A model generated the notes under the pieces. It worked only from the letters and a program-made list of their open reading frames with translations, was not told the origin of the DNA and ran no database searches. Positions 24,143 to 34,012 of a DNA stretch of 64,000 bases are shown here, piece after piece. How positions within the stretch are numbered: the stretch's first letter is position 1; every line of letters begins with the position of its first letter. Source of the stretch: Nocardiopsis sp. CNR-923 (GTDB lineage Bacteria > Actinomycetota > Actinomycetes > Streptosporangiales > Streptosporangiaceae); the NCBI RefSeq assembly GCF_001942255.1, contig NZ_MKKC01000065.1:62001-126000 (forward strand), read 5' to 3'. The translations under genes and the position numbers were made by a program.

Positions 24143-25372
24143 TCAGCCGAGGGCTAGACAGCGGTCCCAACCGCTGAGCGGTTGAGTGCCGGAAGCGAAT
24201 GTGTGCAACGCCAAGGCGATGCCTGCGCGCCCTGTGAGCAGGCCGTCGGGTGCGCTGTCGAACTCGGGATGGTCCATCACTGCGTGGGCAAGCACCGGTA
24301 GCCGTACCTGGAGCCTGGGATCGCCGCTCGTATGGGCCGCGCGCCAGCTGACGTGCAGCGCGCCAGCCCACCCGTGGCAGAGCGTCGGGTCGGTGATCAA
24401 GCCGGTGAGTGCGGGGGCGTCCAGCACCGCGACGAGGCTTTCGACGGCAACGCTCGTCCACTCAGGCCGGGAAAGGGCGACCCCCGCCAACTGCACGGCC
24501 CTGGCGACTCCGACCGTCCCGTAGCACCACACGGGTCGCTGCGGTTGAACGGGTGCCCTGAGTTGTCCGTCTGCCTCATCAGGGATCACGATTCCCGGCC
24601 AGCCCGACCACGTTTCGGTGCGCGGTCCAGTGGGACCCCAGCGCAGCAACCAATTCACGAGCCGATCGATCGCGTCGCTATGCCCTGGAACGCGGACATT
24701 CTCTGTCCAGGCTTGGGTGAGGAGGGAGAGCGTCCCGGCGATGCCATGGGCGACTCCCAGACTGACGTGGCCGCGTGGGTAGAGGGCGGGCTGGGCGGGA
24801 GTGGGTGTATCCGGCGTCCACCAACCTGGGAGGGGTCGGCCTCGAAGATCACGCGTCGGTTCGGTCAGCTCCACCAGGGAGGAGAGCAGTGCACGGAGTT
24901 CGGCCGGGGCGGAACCCCTGTGCAGGAGGTAGAAACCCAGACCGGTGGCACCGGAGATCAGGTCGTACGCCCTCATCCGTACGCCCGGCACTCCCGACCC
25001 TGCGCGGTTCCGTTCATCCCGGACGAAGGCGCGGACCCGGTCGACGGTGACGTCGTCCAAGCGGTCGAGCGCGTCCCCGTAGTCGCTTGGACCAGCCGTG
25101 TGCAGGGTGTAGGCCAACGCGGTGGCTCCCTGGTAGAGGCCGTCCTCCGGCCGGACACGGACCTCCTGCGCCGCCTTGGAGAGCCATGCGTGCGCGGTCG
25201 AGCGGGAGTCGGAGTCCGTGCGGCCCAGTTCGGCGAACAACAGAGCGATCCCGGGGCGGCCCTGGTCGAGCGACGCCGGGGCAGGGAGGACTCTGCGAGG
25301 ATCGGCAAGCTGCTCGGACACCTGGGCAACGAGGTCGCGGGCACGCTCACGCGCCTCGTCGGCTTCGCTCAC
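24143..25372 (-). CDS. lanC: Class I lanthipeptide cyclase (LanC)
   Basis: A 409-residue LanC-like zinc enzyme that catalyses addition of Cys thiols to dehydrated Ser/Thr to form (methyl)lanthionine rings. The zinc ligands are Cys283 (WCYGTVG), Cys332 and His333 (LCHGWAG); the catalytic-site histidine is in SLGVAHGIAG (His209). The alpha/alpha toroid repeats are visible as GxxG motifs (YQGATALAY, ISGATGLGFYL, LTGRAGIAL). The GTG start overlaps the lanB stop by 4 bases, so the two are translationally coupled. It ends at the shared terminator near 24.1 kb. Confidence 0.9.
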   Translation of the reverse strand: MSEADEARERARDLVAQVSEQLADPRRVLPAPASLDQGRPGIALLFAELGRTDSDSRSTAHAWLSKAAQEVRVRPEDGLYQGATALAYTLHTAGPSDYGDALDRLDDVTVDRVRAFVRDERNRAGSGVPGVRMRAYDLISGATGLGFYLLHRGSAPAELRALLSSLVELTEPTRDLRGRPLPGWWTPDTPTPAQPALYPRGHVSLGVAHGIAGTLSLLTQAWTENVRVPGHSDAIDRLVNWLLRWGPTGPRTETWSGWPGIVIPDEADGQLRAPVQPQRPVWCYGTVGVARAVQLAGVALSRPEWTSVAVESLVAVLDAPALTGLITDPTLCHGWAGALHVSWRAAHTSGDPRLQVRLPVLAHAVMDHPEFDSAPDGLLTGRAGIALALHTFASGTQPLSGWDRCLALG

Positions 25373-28300
25373 GGCGAACCGCCTTTCTCAGCGCGCCGCT
25401 CGTGGGCGCGAACGGCCGCCCGTGCCACCGCCAGCGCCTCCGCCTCGCTCTCCCGGTCGATCCCGAGCAGGCGGTTGGCGTGCATGTGCAGCAACGAGCT
25501 GAGGACCTGCTCGGGCGCGGGACAGCCGTTGACGCCTTCGTGGAGGCGGGACCGGTACTCCTCCAACGCCGCACGGCGGTCCTGCCACGACTCGATGACG
25601 GCGTGACCTCCTGGGACACCACGCAGCCCCGACCAGTCGGAGTCGGGGTCGATGAGTGCCAGCGCCGTGTCACGCCGCTCCTGGAAGGCACGATGATGCG
25701 AAGTCTTACTCCGTGCGGCGAACCAATCCGCCGCGTCAGCGCCCAGGAACGACCATGCGATGTCCGCGACGTTCGTGGCGGCCAACAGCATCGGGGGGAT
25801 GTCCACCCGACCGGCGCGAACGAGGCGGGATTGATCGAGCACGGAAACGCTGTCAGCGTGGAACACGCGTTCCGCCGCCGTCATGGCGTCCCCGGGGCCG
25901 TAGCGGCGACCTCGGGCGTGTAGGTCGTGAGCTGCAGGCGGCCGACCAGACCCGAGGCCCCGAGCGCGACGACCCAGTCCCTCAGCCGAGGCAGCACATC
26001 GGCGTTGAGCGTGTCCGGGACACCACGGAAGCGCAGGCGTAGGTGGGGGTGAGGGTCGTCGTACCGCACGAAGAACCATCGCTCGACCGTCAGCCCGAGA
26101 AGCAGCTCCGGCAGGTGTGCCGTGATGAGGTCGTCCATGTGCTCCGGATCGCACGCGACCTGAGTGCTGAGCCACGACCCTCCCGGCAGGTGCTCCGGGG
26201 CTCGGATGAGGGACGCCGAGACTGTGGGAACCGGGGGCGGGGTAGGCGGTGTGCCGAGCGTGAGGGCGAAGACGATCTCATTGCTGCGGCCCGCCAACCA
26301 TCCAGTTGCTTCTGGCGCGGCGTCCGGGCATTCGGTGACGACGATCTCCTTCTCGCGCAGGACTTCTTCCCGGAACAGGTACCGATGGGATTCCCGCCCC
26401 AGGTCGAGTATGAGACAGCGGTCACGCGAGACGTTCGGGGCCAGGATCTGGACCCTGTCGGGAACGCGCCAGGTGTCACACCAACGGTTCATCGCGCGTT
26501 CCCAGGCACGGAAGTCCTTGTCGAACCCACGGAGCGCGGCGGGAACACGCCACCGAGCGGACGCCAGAATCGTTCTCCCATATCGGACACGCGGTAGGTG
26601 CGGCAGGTGCGCCGCCGCACCCCACGTCCAGGGCTGCCAGGGCCGGATCCCGCAGAGGCCGATCTCACGGAGGAGTCGCGCGAGCGGGGGAGCCTGGGAA
26701 CGGTAGTTGAGCGAGTGGACGCCGACGGGGGACACCTCCTGCTCGCGGGAGTACGAACAGACGTGGAGACGGTGCGGACCAGCAACGACGTAGAGGTCGT
26801 CGGGGTCGAGCACGGTCGGGTCGCGGGGGTCGGCGAACGTTCCCAACGGGATGGCCGGCCCCGACCACTCCGGGCCACGGAGGACGTTGGCGCTCCGGCG
26901 GTGCAGCGGTGAGAACACGAGGCGCGCCCGTGGAACAACCGCGCCTCCCTCCTGGGCGCGGGAGCGGTCGTCTCGCCGTATCTGCCGCTGGTCCGGGAAC
27001 AGGTGGGCGAAGCGGTTGGTCATCGCCCCGATCGAGGGCGAGCCGAACGCGGAAGCGACGACGAGGAGAAAGTCACCGGCGTTGAGTGCGTCGTCCGATG
27101 CGGCCAGAAGTCGCGCGCACAGTTCGACCTCCCCCGGTGGTGGGAGGTCGTGCGTCGGCTCCGACAGTTCCGCCAGCGAGGATTCGTCCAGCACGACCTC
27201 ACGTCCCAGGAGCGTGGCCTCCTGCGCGAGTGTCGCGAGGACGCGATCCCGGTGCTCCTGCCCCCCGAAGGCCACGTGGGGCCTTCCACCGGCCCAGGGC
27301 GGATCCAGCCCACGTTCCGGGTCCAACACCTCCTTGACGGGCACCGGGGTGTTGACGCCGTACCATCGCGCGAACCGTCGGTGGTAGTCGTCCAGGATGC
27401 CGGGATAGGGCGCGGCCAGGCGGGACAGGACGCTCGCGGCGGCTTCCACCTCCTGCGCGACGAGGGGCGGGAGTTGGACATCCGCGCCCAACGCCAGGTC
27501 GACCTGGACGTTCTGTTCGCGAGGCGTGGCACAGATGGTTCGCAGACGCCGCTGGGCTGACGTGATGAGGTCGAGCCCGGTGCCGATGGGCAGCCGCCTG
27601 TAGCGATCGAGGTCCTTGTGCACCTGACGTAGTTGGTCCACATCCTCGGCCATGTCCGGGAGGAGGGTGTCCGGCGGGAGAGCCTCAATGACGGCCAGGA
27701 CATGCCCGACGGGATCAGGTGTCCCTGGCGCTGGCGGCAGCTCGGTGAGCAGAAATCCCAGGTCCACGAGCTGCTGTAGCAACGCATCGATCACCGCCGT
27801 GGGTACCCGGGGGTGCCGCTGGCCGATGCTCTCCCGAAGCCGACGGGCGGGGACCGGTGCGCGGGCCGATTCCAGGAGCACCCGAACGGGATCGCTCAGC
27901 CGGACGGAGGTGTGCGCGGGCTGCCCCTCGGCCGTGTGGTTATTGGGAAGCACCAACCTCTCGCCACGGATCCGGCAGAGGTTGTTGACGACCACAAGGA
28001 GATGGGCGAGGACAGCGGGCTGCGACTGACATCGCCGCACCCAGGGATCGAGCCAGCCGAGGTCGATGGAGGCAACCCCATGGTGGCGACCGTGCCATCG
28101 TGTTGACGCCTTCGGGCCGAACGTGGCGGTGGCGACTCCCGCCAGCGTTCCGAACGGCGTCGCCCGGCTGTGCATGCGCAGGAGGTACCGGGCGAGGGAT
28201 CCGGCAGCTCGACGGACCCGTCGCGGTGGAAGCTCCCGCCCGGCGATCACCTGCTCCACCGCTCGGGCCAGGGACGGACTGGAGATCCTGATCGCCTCCC

Positions 28301-28478
28301 GTAGGGCCGCGTCACGGTTGACGGTGCCGCGAATCCAGGCCGTGAGCTCCAGCGTTTCAAGTGATGACGTGCGGTCCAGGGCGGCGACGGGAATGTCGGG
28401 GAGAGCGTCGAACGAGTGCAGCGGTGCCCGGAGCATGGCGGTACCCGCACACTCGTACCGAGGCATGTCGGCGGTCAT
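25369..28478 (-). CDS. lanB: Class I lanthipeptide dehydratase (LanB), full length after repair of a one-base deletion
   Basis: LanB uses glutamyl-tRNA to glutamylate Ser/Thr in the precursor and then eliminates, giving Dha/Dhb. The N-terminal Lant_dehydr_N domain (from LRAPLHSFDALPDI, through SLARYLLRMHSRATPFGTLAGV) and the start of the SpaB_C elimination domain (WFFVRYDDPHPHLRLRF) lie in one frame, which ends falsely at TYTPEVAATAPGTP. The rest of SpaB_C (RYGPGDAMTAAERVFHADS, then SSLLHMHANRLLGID) is in the next frame. One C missing at about 25905 explains the break. The repaired gene encodes 1036 residues, normal for a single-chain LanB. ATG 28478 has AAGGAC upstream. Confidence 0.88.
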
Positions 28479-28515
28479 AGGTCCTTGCGAGGAGTGGGAG
28501 AACGGGGACGGAAGT

Positions 28516-28545
28516 GCGCCGCCCCCGGGTGTCCGGGGGCGGCGC
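28516..28545 (-). terminator. Strong hairpin between lanA and lanB
   Basis: Perfect 13-bp stem GCGCCGCCCCCGG / CCGGGGGCGGCGC with a 4-base loop, starting 5 bases after the lanA stop and ending 38 bases before lanB. This placement is typical of lanthipeptide operons, where partial termination yields much more precursor mRNA than enzyme mRNA. Confidence 0.85.
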
Positions 28546-28549
28546 TCAC

Positions 28550-28705
28550 TCACACCGAGCCGGGGGCGTCGGCGAAGCAGTTGGGCAGGGTGGCACAGGT
28601 GTTGGTGCAGTCTTCGGAGGCTGCGGCAGTGGGGCTCTGCCACTGGGCCTCCGGGATGATGCGCAGGTCGAGCTGGAACTCTCCGTAGATCTCGTTCTCC
28701 TGCAT
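28550..28705 (-). CDS. lanA: Class I lanthipeptide precursor peptide (LanA)
   Basis: A 51-residue peptide. The leader opens MQENEIYGEFQLDLRIIPEA; FQLDL matches the FNLD-box that LanB recognises in class I leaders. The C-terminal part has three Cys (33, 37, 43) among Ser/Thr: SEDCTNTCATLPNCF, then ADAPGSV. Ser30/Cys33, Thr34/Cys37 and Thr39/Cys43 are spaced for three (methyl)lanthionine rings; that topology is an inference. AGGAAGG ends 2 bases before the ATG. lanB and lanC follow on the same strand. I do not recognise the core as a known lantibiotic. The leader cleavage site is uncertain, somewhere around residues 21-29. Confidence 0.88.
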   Translation of the reverse strand: MQENEIYGEFQLDLRIIPEAQWQSPTAAASEDCTNTCATLPNCFADAPGSV

Positions 28706-29044
28706 GACCTTCCTCTCCGTCGGGAGCCGGTGTCGACGATCCGCCTTCCGCGTTCACTGATGCGGTCGGCGTCACGAAGACTGTTCCCAGGGGACGGGGC
28801 GGGAGACACGAGTGCGCTGCCCACAAGGGAGTCTGTGAGCGGGTGTCCGACATGCCCGGGGTCGCTGTGCCCGGCTGTGGGTATCGCGGATTGCGTGTGA
28901 GCAGCGAGAGTGACTGGTGAGCGGCTCGGAACCTGGAACACCGCCAGCAGTGGGTTATCCACAGGGCGCCCCGAGAGTCGTGGGACGGGCGTAGGCTCAG
29001 GAGTCATCACCCATCCGTCGACCCTCCTGGGGGCACCTGTAGCC
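28706..29044. other. Divergent intergenic region between lanA and dnaE
   Basis: This 339-bp stretch has no supported gene. It must hold the lan promoter (minus strand) and the dnaE promoter (plus strand). For dnaE the best -10 is TAGGCT at about 28994-28999, roughly 45 bases before its ATG, without a clear -35. No confident lan promoter motif is visible; the immediate 15 bases before lanA form its ribosome site. Confidence 0.5.
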
Positions 29045-32000
29045 ATGGCTGACTCCTTCACCCATCTGCACGTCCACACCGAGTACTCGATGCTGGACGG
29101 CGCCGCGAAACTCAAGCCTCTCTTCAAGGAGGCCTCGCGGTTGGGCATGCCAGCGGTCGCCATGACCGACCACGGCAACATGTTCGGAGCCTACGAGTTC
29201 TTCCAGCAGTCCAAGGGCACCGGAGTCACGCCGATCATCGGCATCGAGGCCTACGTCGCACCGGAGTCCCGCTTCCACAAGAAGCGCGTGTTCTGGGGCC
29301 GGGCCAGCGGCTCGGACGATGTCGCGGGTGAGGGTGGCAAGGACGTCTCCGGCGGTGGTCGTTTCCTCCACATGACGATGCTCGCGCAGAACGAGACCGG
29401 GCTGCGCAACCTGTTCAGGATGTCCTCCCTGGCGTCCATGGAGGGCTACTACATGAAGCCCCGCATGGACCTCGAACTCATGGCCGAGTACAGCGAGGGC
29501 ATCATCGTCAGCACCGGCTGCCCCTCCGGCGGTGTGCAGACCCGTCTGCGCCTGGGCCAGGAGAAGGAGGCGATCGCCTACGCCTCCCAGCTCCAGGACA
29601 TCTTCGGCAGGGAGAACGTCTTCCTGGAACTGATGGACCACGGGGTGGACATCGAGAAGGAGGTCCGCGACGGCCTGCTCAAGGTCGGCCGCGAACTCAA
29701 CATTCCGCCCCTGGTCACCAACGACTCCCATTACGTCTACGAGAGCCAGGCCGCCGCGCACGACGCCCTGCTGGCGGTCGGCGTGGGCAAGAACCTGGAC
29801 GACCCCACCCGGTTCCGGTTCAACGGCTCGGGTTACTACCTCAAGACCGCCGACGAGATGCGCGGGATCCTCAACTTCGCCGAGTGGGCCCAGGGGTGCA
29901 GGAACACCCTGCTCATCGCCGAACGAATCGCCCCGGACGCCTACGACAACGTGTTCGCGCACCGGGACCTGATGCCCGCCTTCCCCATCCCCGAGAGGGA
30001 GACCGAGTCCTCCTGGCTGGCCAAGGAGATCGAGCGGATGCTTCCGACACGCTATCCGGACGGGGCCAGCGACGAGGTCCGCCAGCGGGTCGAGTACGAA
30101 CTCGGCGTCATCAGTGAGATGGGCTTCCCGGCCTACTTCCTCGTGACCGCTGACATCTGCCAGTACGCCCGCAAGAACGGGATCGCGTTGGGCCCCGGCC
30201 GTGGCTCCGCAGCGGGGTCGATGGTCGCCTACATTCTGGGCATCACCGACCTGGACCCGGTCGCGCACGGCCTGTTGTTCGAGAGGTTCCTCAACCCCGA
30301 ACGCGTGTCCATGCCCGATATCGACCTCGACTTCGACGAGCGTCGGCGCGGGGAGATGATCGAGTACGTCACCCGTCTGTACGGCGAGGAGCGCGTCGCG
30401 CAGATCCTGACCTTCGGCACCATCAAGGCCAAGGCCGCGATCAAGGACTCCACCCGTATCCTCGGCATGCCCTACTCGACCGGCGACCAGATCACCAAGG
30501 CGTTCCCCGCCCCGGTCGGCGGCAATGAGATTCCGCTCGACGCCGTGTACAACACCGAGCACGAGCGTTACCCGGAGACCACCGAGCTGCGCGGCCTCAT
30601 CGACAGCGATCCGCAGGTCGCCAAGGTCATGGAGACCGCCCGCGGTATCGAGGGTCTGACCCGCGGCACCGGCGTCCACGCAGCAGGCGTCATCCTGTCC
30701 CGGGACCCTCTGGTCGATGTCATCCCCGTGCACAAGCGCGACACCGACGGCGCCATCATCACCGGCTTTCCCTACCCTCAGTGCGAGGCCATGGGGCTGC
30801 TCAAGATGGACTTCCTGGGTCTGCGCAACCTCACCATCATCGATGACGCGGTCAAGAGCATCAAGGGGGCCGAGGGAGTGGACATCAACATGTCCGACCT
30901 TCCCCTGGACGACAAGAAGACCTACGACCTGCTCTCGCGAGGCGACACTCTCGGCGTGTTCCAGCTGGACGGCGGCGCGATGCGCAACCTGCTCAAGCGG
31001 ATGGAACCGAAGACCTTCGCTGACATCACGGCCGTGATCTCCCTGTACCGGCCGGGGCCGATGGCAGCCAACGCGCACAACGACTACGCCGACCGGTCGA
31101 ACGGGCGCCAGGAGGTCACCCCGATCCACCCTGATCTCAAGGACGCGCTGGATCCGATCCTCGGTGAGACCTACCACCTGATCGTCTACCAAGAGCAGAT
31201 CATGGCCATCGCCCAGCAGCTGGCCGGATACACGCTGGGCGGCGCGGACCTGATGCGTCGCGCCATGGGCAAGAAGAAGAAGGAGGCCCTGGAGGCGGAG
31301 GAGGCCAAGTTCTTCCCCGGCGCCAAGGAGCGCGGCTTCTCCCAGGAGGCCATCCAGGACCTGTGGGACGTCATGCTGCCCTTCGCCGGGTACGCGTTCA
31401 ACAAGTCGCACGCCGCCGGATACGCCCTCGTCGCGTACTGGACCGCCTACCTCAAGGCCAACTACCCCGCCGCGTACATGGCCGCGCTGCTCACCTCGGT
31501 CAGCGATGACAAGGACAAGATGGCGGTCTACCTCGCCGAGTGCCGCGCCCAGGGCATCAAGGTCCTCCCCCCGGACGTCAACGACTCCGGTCTGCGCTTC
31601 ACCCCGGTCGGCCGCGATATCCGCTTCGGCATGGGCGCGGTCCGCAACGTCGGCGCCAACGTCGTCAACTCGGTCATCAAGACCCGCAACGAGAAGGGCC
31701 GCTACACCTCCTTTACCGACTTCCTGTCCAAGATCGAACTGGCCGCCTGCAACAAGCGCGTCATCGAGTCCCTGGTCAAGTCGGGCGCCTTCGACTCCCT
31801 GGGCCAGCCGCGCCGCGAGCTGTACCGCCACCACGAGACCGCGGTCGACGGCATGATCAGCTCCAAGAAGCAGGAGGCGCACGGCCAGTTCGACCTGTTC
31901 GGCGGCGCCGACGAGGGCGGCGACTCCACGCCGATCGGCCTCAACATCCAGTGGGGCGACGAGGAGTGGGACCGCAAGACCAAGCTCGCCTTCGAGCGCG

Positions 32001-32608
32001 AGATGCTCGGCCTGTACGTGTCCAGCCACCCGCTGGCCGGCGCCGAGCGCATCCTGGCCCGCTCGCGCGACACCTCCATCGCCCAGATCGTCGCCGGTGA
32101 GCAGGCCCGCGAACGCGGGGAGGTGCGTATCTCCGGCCTCATCTCCAAGGTGGACAAGCGTGTCAACAAGGCGGGCAACCAGTGGGCGATCGCCACGGTG
32201 GAGGATCTGGACGCCAGCATGGAGGTCCTGTTCTTCCCCAAGACCTATCCGCTGTACGTCGAGGCCCTGCTGGAGGACACAGCGGTCACGGTGAAGGGTC
32301 GTCTGAACGACCGTGACGGCACCTGGTCGATGTTCGCCTCGGAGATGTCGATCCTGGACATCTCCCACGTGTCGGACGGCGAGCCGCCGGTGCTGCTGAC
32401 CGTGGACGAGAAGCGGCTCACGCCCGAACTCGTGACGGAGCTGCGCCAGGTGCTGAGCGGCCACAGGGGGCAGACCCCGGTCCGGATCCGCGTGGACAAC
32501 CCGGTGCGGTCACGGATCTACGCCGTCGACGGGTACTCGGTACGGATCTCGCCGGAGTTCAACGGTGAGATGAAGAGCCTGCTGGGGGCGTACGCGGTCG
32601 ACTACTGA
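29045..32608 (+). CDS. dnaE: DNA polymerase III alpha subunit
   Basis: Replicative polymerase of 1187 residues, DnaE1 type. The N-terminal PHP domain (FTHLHVHTEYSMLDGAAKL, AMTDHGNM) is followed by the polymerase core with GPGRGSAAGS and the catalytic acidic motif MPDIDLDFDERRR, the tHhH region and a C-terminal OB-fold (about residues 1000-1090; ISGLISKVDKRVNKAGNQWAIATVED). ATG 29045 gives the usual N-terminus MADSFTHLHVH. The frame is intact throughout, in contrast to many neighbours. It is divergent from the lanthipeptide genes. Confidence 0.97.
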   Translation: MADSFTHLHVHTEYSMLDGAAKLKPLFKEASRLGMPAVAMTDHGNMFGAYEFFQQSKGTGVTPIIGIEAYVAPESRFHKKRVFWGRASGSDDVAGEGGKDVSGGGRFLHMTMLAQNETGLRNLFRMSSLASMEGYYMKPRMDLELMAEYSEGIIVSTGCPSGGVQTRLRLGQEKEAIAYASQLQDIFGRENVFLELMDHGVDIEKEVRDGLLKVGRELNIPPLVTNDSHYVYESQAAAHDALLAVGVGKNLDDPTRFRFNGSGYYLKTADEMRGILNFAEWAQGCRNTLLIAERIAPDAYDNVFAHRDLMPAFPIPERETESSWLAKEIERMLPTRYPDGASDEVRQRVEYELGVISEMGFPAYFLVTADICQYARKNGIALGPGRGSAAGSMVAYILGITDLDPVAHGLLFERFLNPERVSMPDIDLDFDERRRGEMIEYVTRLYGEERVAQILTFGTIKAKAAIKDSTRILGMPYSTGDQITKAFPAPVGGNEIPLDAVYNTEHERYPETTELRGLIDSDPQVAKVMETARGIEGLTRGTGVHAAGVILSRDPLVDVIPVHKRDTDGAIITGFPYPQCEAMGLLKMDFLGLRNLTIIDDAVKSIKGAEGVDINMSDLPLDDKKTYDLLSRGDTLGVFQLDGGAMRNLLKRMEPKTFADITAVISLYRPGPMAANAHNDYADRSNGRQEVTPIHPDLKDALDPILGETYHLIVYQEQIMAIAQQLAGYTLGGADLMRRAMGKKKKEALEAEEAKFFPGAKERGFSQEAIQDLWDVMLPFAGYAFNKSHAAGYALVAYWTAYLKANYPAAYMAALLTSVSDDKDKMAVYLAECRAQGIKVLPPDVNDSGLRFTPVGRDIRFGMGAVRNVGANVVNSVIKTRNEKGRYTSFTDFLSKIELAACNKRVIESLVKSGAFDSLGQPRRELYRHHETAVDGMISSKKQEAHGQFDLFGGADEGGDSTPIGLNIQWGDEEWDRKTKLAFEREMLGLYVSSHPLAGAERILARSRDTSIAQIVAGEQARERGEVRISGLISKVDKRVNKAGNQWAIATVEDLDASMEVLFFPKTYPLYVEALLEDTAVTVKGRLNDRDGTWSMFASEMSILDISHVSDGEPPVLLTVDEKRLTPELVTELRQVLSGHRGQTPVRIRVDNPVRSRIYAVDGYSVRISPEFNGEMKSLLGAYAVDY

Positions 32609-32623
32609 CGCGACTGGCCCGGA

Positions 32624-32656
32624 GGGGTTCCGGGTGCCGGTGGCACACGGGACCCC
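32624..32656 (+). terminator. Terminator after dnaE
   Basis: Hairpin with 15-base arms (GGGGTTCCGGGTGCC / GGCACACGGGACCCC), 13 of 15 positions paired, with a 3-base loop, 16 bases after the stop. Confidence 0.65.
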
Positions 32657-32696
32657 TTCGTCGTGTCGGCGCACCCGGCGAAGAGAGGCGAGACAC

Positions 32697-32732
32697 TTGT
32701 GTCGGCGATCTTAGCGATATATCTTTGAGCTA
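32697..32732 (+). promoter_or_regulatory. padR promoter with an overlapping palindrome
   Basis: TTGTGT (32697-32702) and TATCTT (32720-32725) are 17 bases apart. The -10 region is overlapped by the palindrome GATATATC (32716-32723) inside TAGC...GCTA arms (32712-32715 and 32729-32732). The segment 32700-32780 is strikingly AT-rich for this genome. Autorepression by the PadR encoded downstream is a natural reading. Confidence 0.45.
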
Positions 32733-32807
32733 TTAGAGTGAAGCTTGACTATCGACAAACGGACTTGACAGTCGCTTCATGTCGCCCCGACGACGAAGGA
32801 GTCCCCC

Positions 32808-33643
32808 ATGAGTGCCATGGCACTGCCCGGCCCCTGGTCCTGGGAGGGACGCGGACGCCGGTTCCGCGGCCCCTGGTCCTGGCGGCCCACCGACACCCCG
32901 CGCGGCCACCACGACCACCACGAACGGCACGACCACCACGCCGAACACGAGGACGAGGGGCCGCACGGTCACCACCGCGCCGCGTTCGGCCACCGGCCGC
33001 CCGGCCCGCCCATCATCCCGCCCGTCGGCCCCTGGGGAGGCGCCCCGTTCCCGCCCGGGTCCGGCGGACCGTTCGGGGGCTTCGGTTCGCACGGAGGGGG
33101 TCACGGCTTCGGCCCCGGCGGACACCGCCGGGGCCGAAGCCGTGCCCGTCGCGGTGACGTGCGCACCGGCATCCTGCTGCTGCTCGCCGAGGAACCGCGC
33201 AGCGGATACGAGATCATCCGCGAGGGGCGCGAACGCAGCGCGGGCATGTGGCGGCCGAGCCCGGGGTCCGTGTATCCCATGCTCCAGCAGTTGGAGGACG
33301 AGGGCCTGGTCGGCCAGATCGGGGGAGAGGGGCGTCGCCGCCCCTACCGGCTCACTGAGGAGGGCGTCGCGCACCTGGAGGAGCGCGGCGCGACCTCACC
33401 CCGCCCTGGGAGGCGGGCGCCGACGCCTACGCCGACACCCGGTCGCGCTTGGAGGAGGTCGGCGCGCTCGCCTGCCAGCTCAGCGCCGCCGCAGCCCAGG
33501 TCGCCCAGGCGGGCACCGACGACCAGGTCGAGCGGGCCAAGCGGCTCCTGAACGAGAGCAAGCGGGGTCTGTACCGGATCCTGGCCGAGGACGACGCCGA
33601 AGCCTCGGGCGACGACGACGGCGGGTCCGACGCCGGACTCTGA
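32808..33643 (+). CDS. PadR-family regulator with a His/Gly/Pro-rich N-terminus (one-base deletion in the sequence)
   Basis: About 278 residues after repair. Residues 1-115 are low complexity, rich in His, Pro and Gly, with runs such as HHDHHERHDHHAEHED and Trp-containing PWSW repeats. The PadR winged HTH follows (RTGILLLLAEEPRSGYEII, PSPGSVYPMLQQLEDEGLV, YRLTEEG). The frame breaks at about 33391; adding one C (GCC-GAC-CTC) gives DLTPPWEAGADAYADTRSRLEEVGALACQL and a C-terminal coiled coil to the stop at 33643. GAAGGAG lies 6 bases before the ATG. The His-rich part suggests metal binding, which is inference. Confidence 0.85.
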
Positions 33644-33691
33644 CGGGGGACGCGCGCGGACGGAGCCTCCGTCCGCGGGCGCGTCGGACGT

Positions 33692-33979
33692 TCACGAGCT
33701 GTGCAGCACCTCGGCGTGGCTCATTTCGCGGACCTCGGTGATCTGGCCGAAGAACGCGGCCGCCGCTTCGTCCGAGGGCATCTCCTTCGCGGCGCGTTCC
33801 GCGGTTTGGCGGGATCCCCACAGGACGAGGTCGCCGAAGCTGCCGTCGTCGAACCGCACCAGACGGGAGCCGGCGAACTCGTCGCCGTAACGTTCCTTCA
33901 GGCGGTCGACGAGCTGGTCACGGCCCGCGGTCAGCGCTTCGGCGTCGTTGGTCTCGAAGCGAACGAACTCAAGTGTCAT
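33692..33979 (-). CDS. Small protein, possible dimeric alpha/beta-barrel (ABM/EthD-like)
   Basis: A 95-residue soluble protein. The beginning MTLEFVRFETNDAEALTAGRD followed by DGSFGDLVLWGSRQTAERAAKEMPSDEAAAAFF resembles the ferredoxin-like barrel of antibiotic-biosynthesis-monooxygenase-like proteins, but I cannot place it firmly. It is divergent from the zf-CGNR regulator across a palindromic operator, so it is the probable target of that regulator. Confidence 0.65.
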   Translation of the reverse strand: MTLEFVRFETNDAEALTAGRDQLVDRLKERYGDEFAGSRLVRFDDGSFGDLVLWGSRQTAERAAKEMPSDEAAAAFFGQITEVREMSHAEVLHSS

Positions 33980-34012
33980 GGCGAACCATCCTCATTCCGA
34001 GCAACCAGTGCG

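Noticed and set aside
25369..26175. Separate small gene downstream of lanB
   Set aside because: Its sequence from MTAAERVFHADS onward is the missing C-terminal part of the LanB SpaB_C domain; one base at about 25905 joins the two.
28479..28853. LanB starting 125 codons earlier
   Set aside because: That extension runs through lanA and the hairpin in another frame and is unlike any LanB. ATG 28478 with AAGGAC is better.
28997..32464. A 1155-codon open frame on the minus strand, opposite dnaE
   Set aside because: Shadow of dnaE, with no homology-like motifs and a composition typical of antisense frames.
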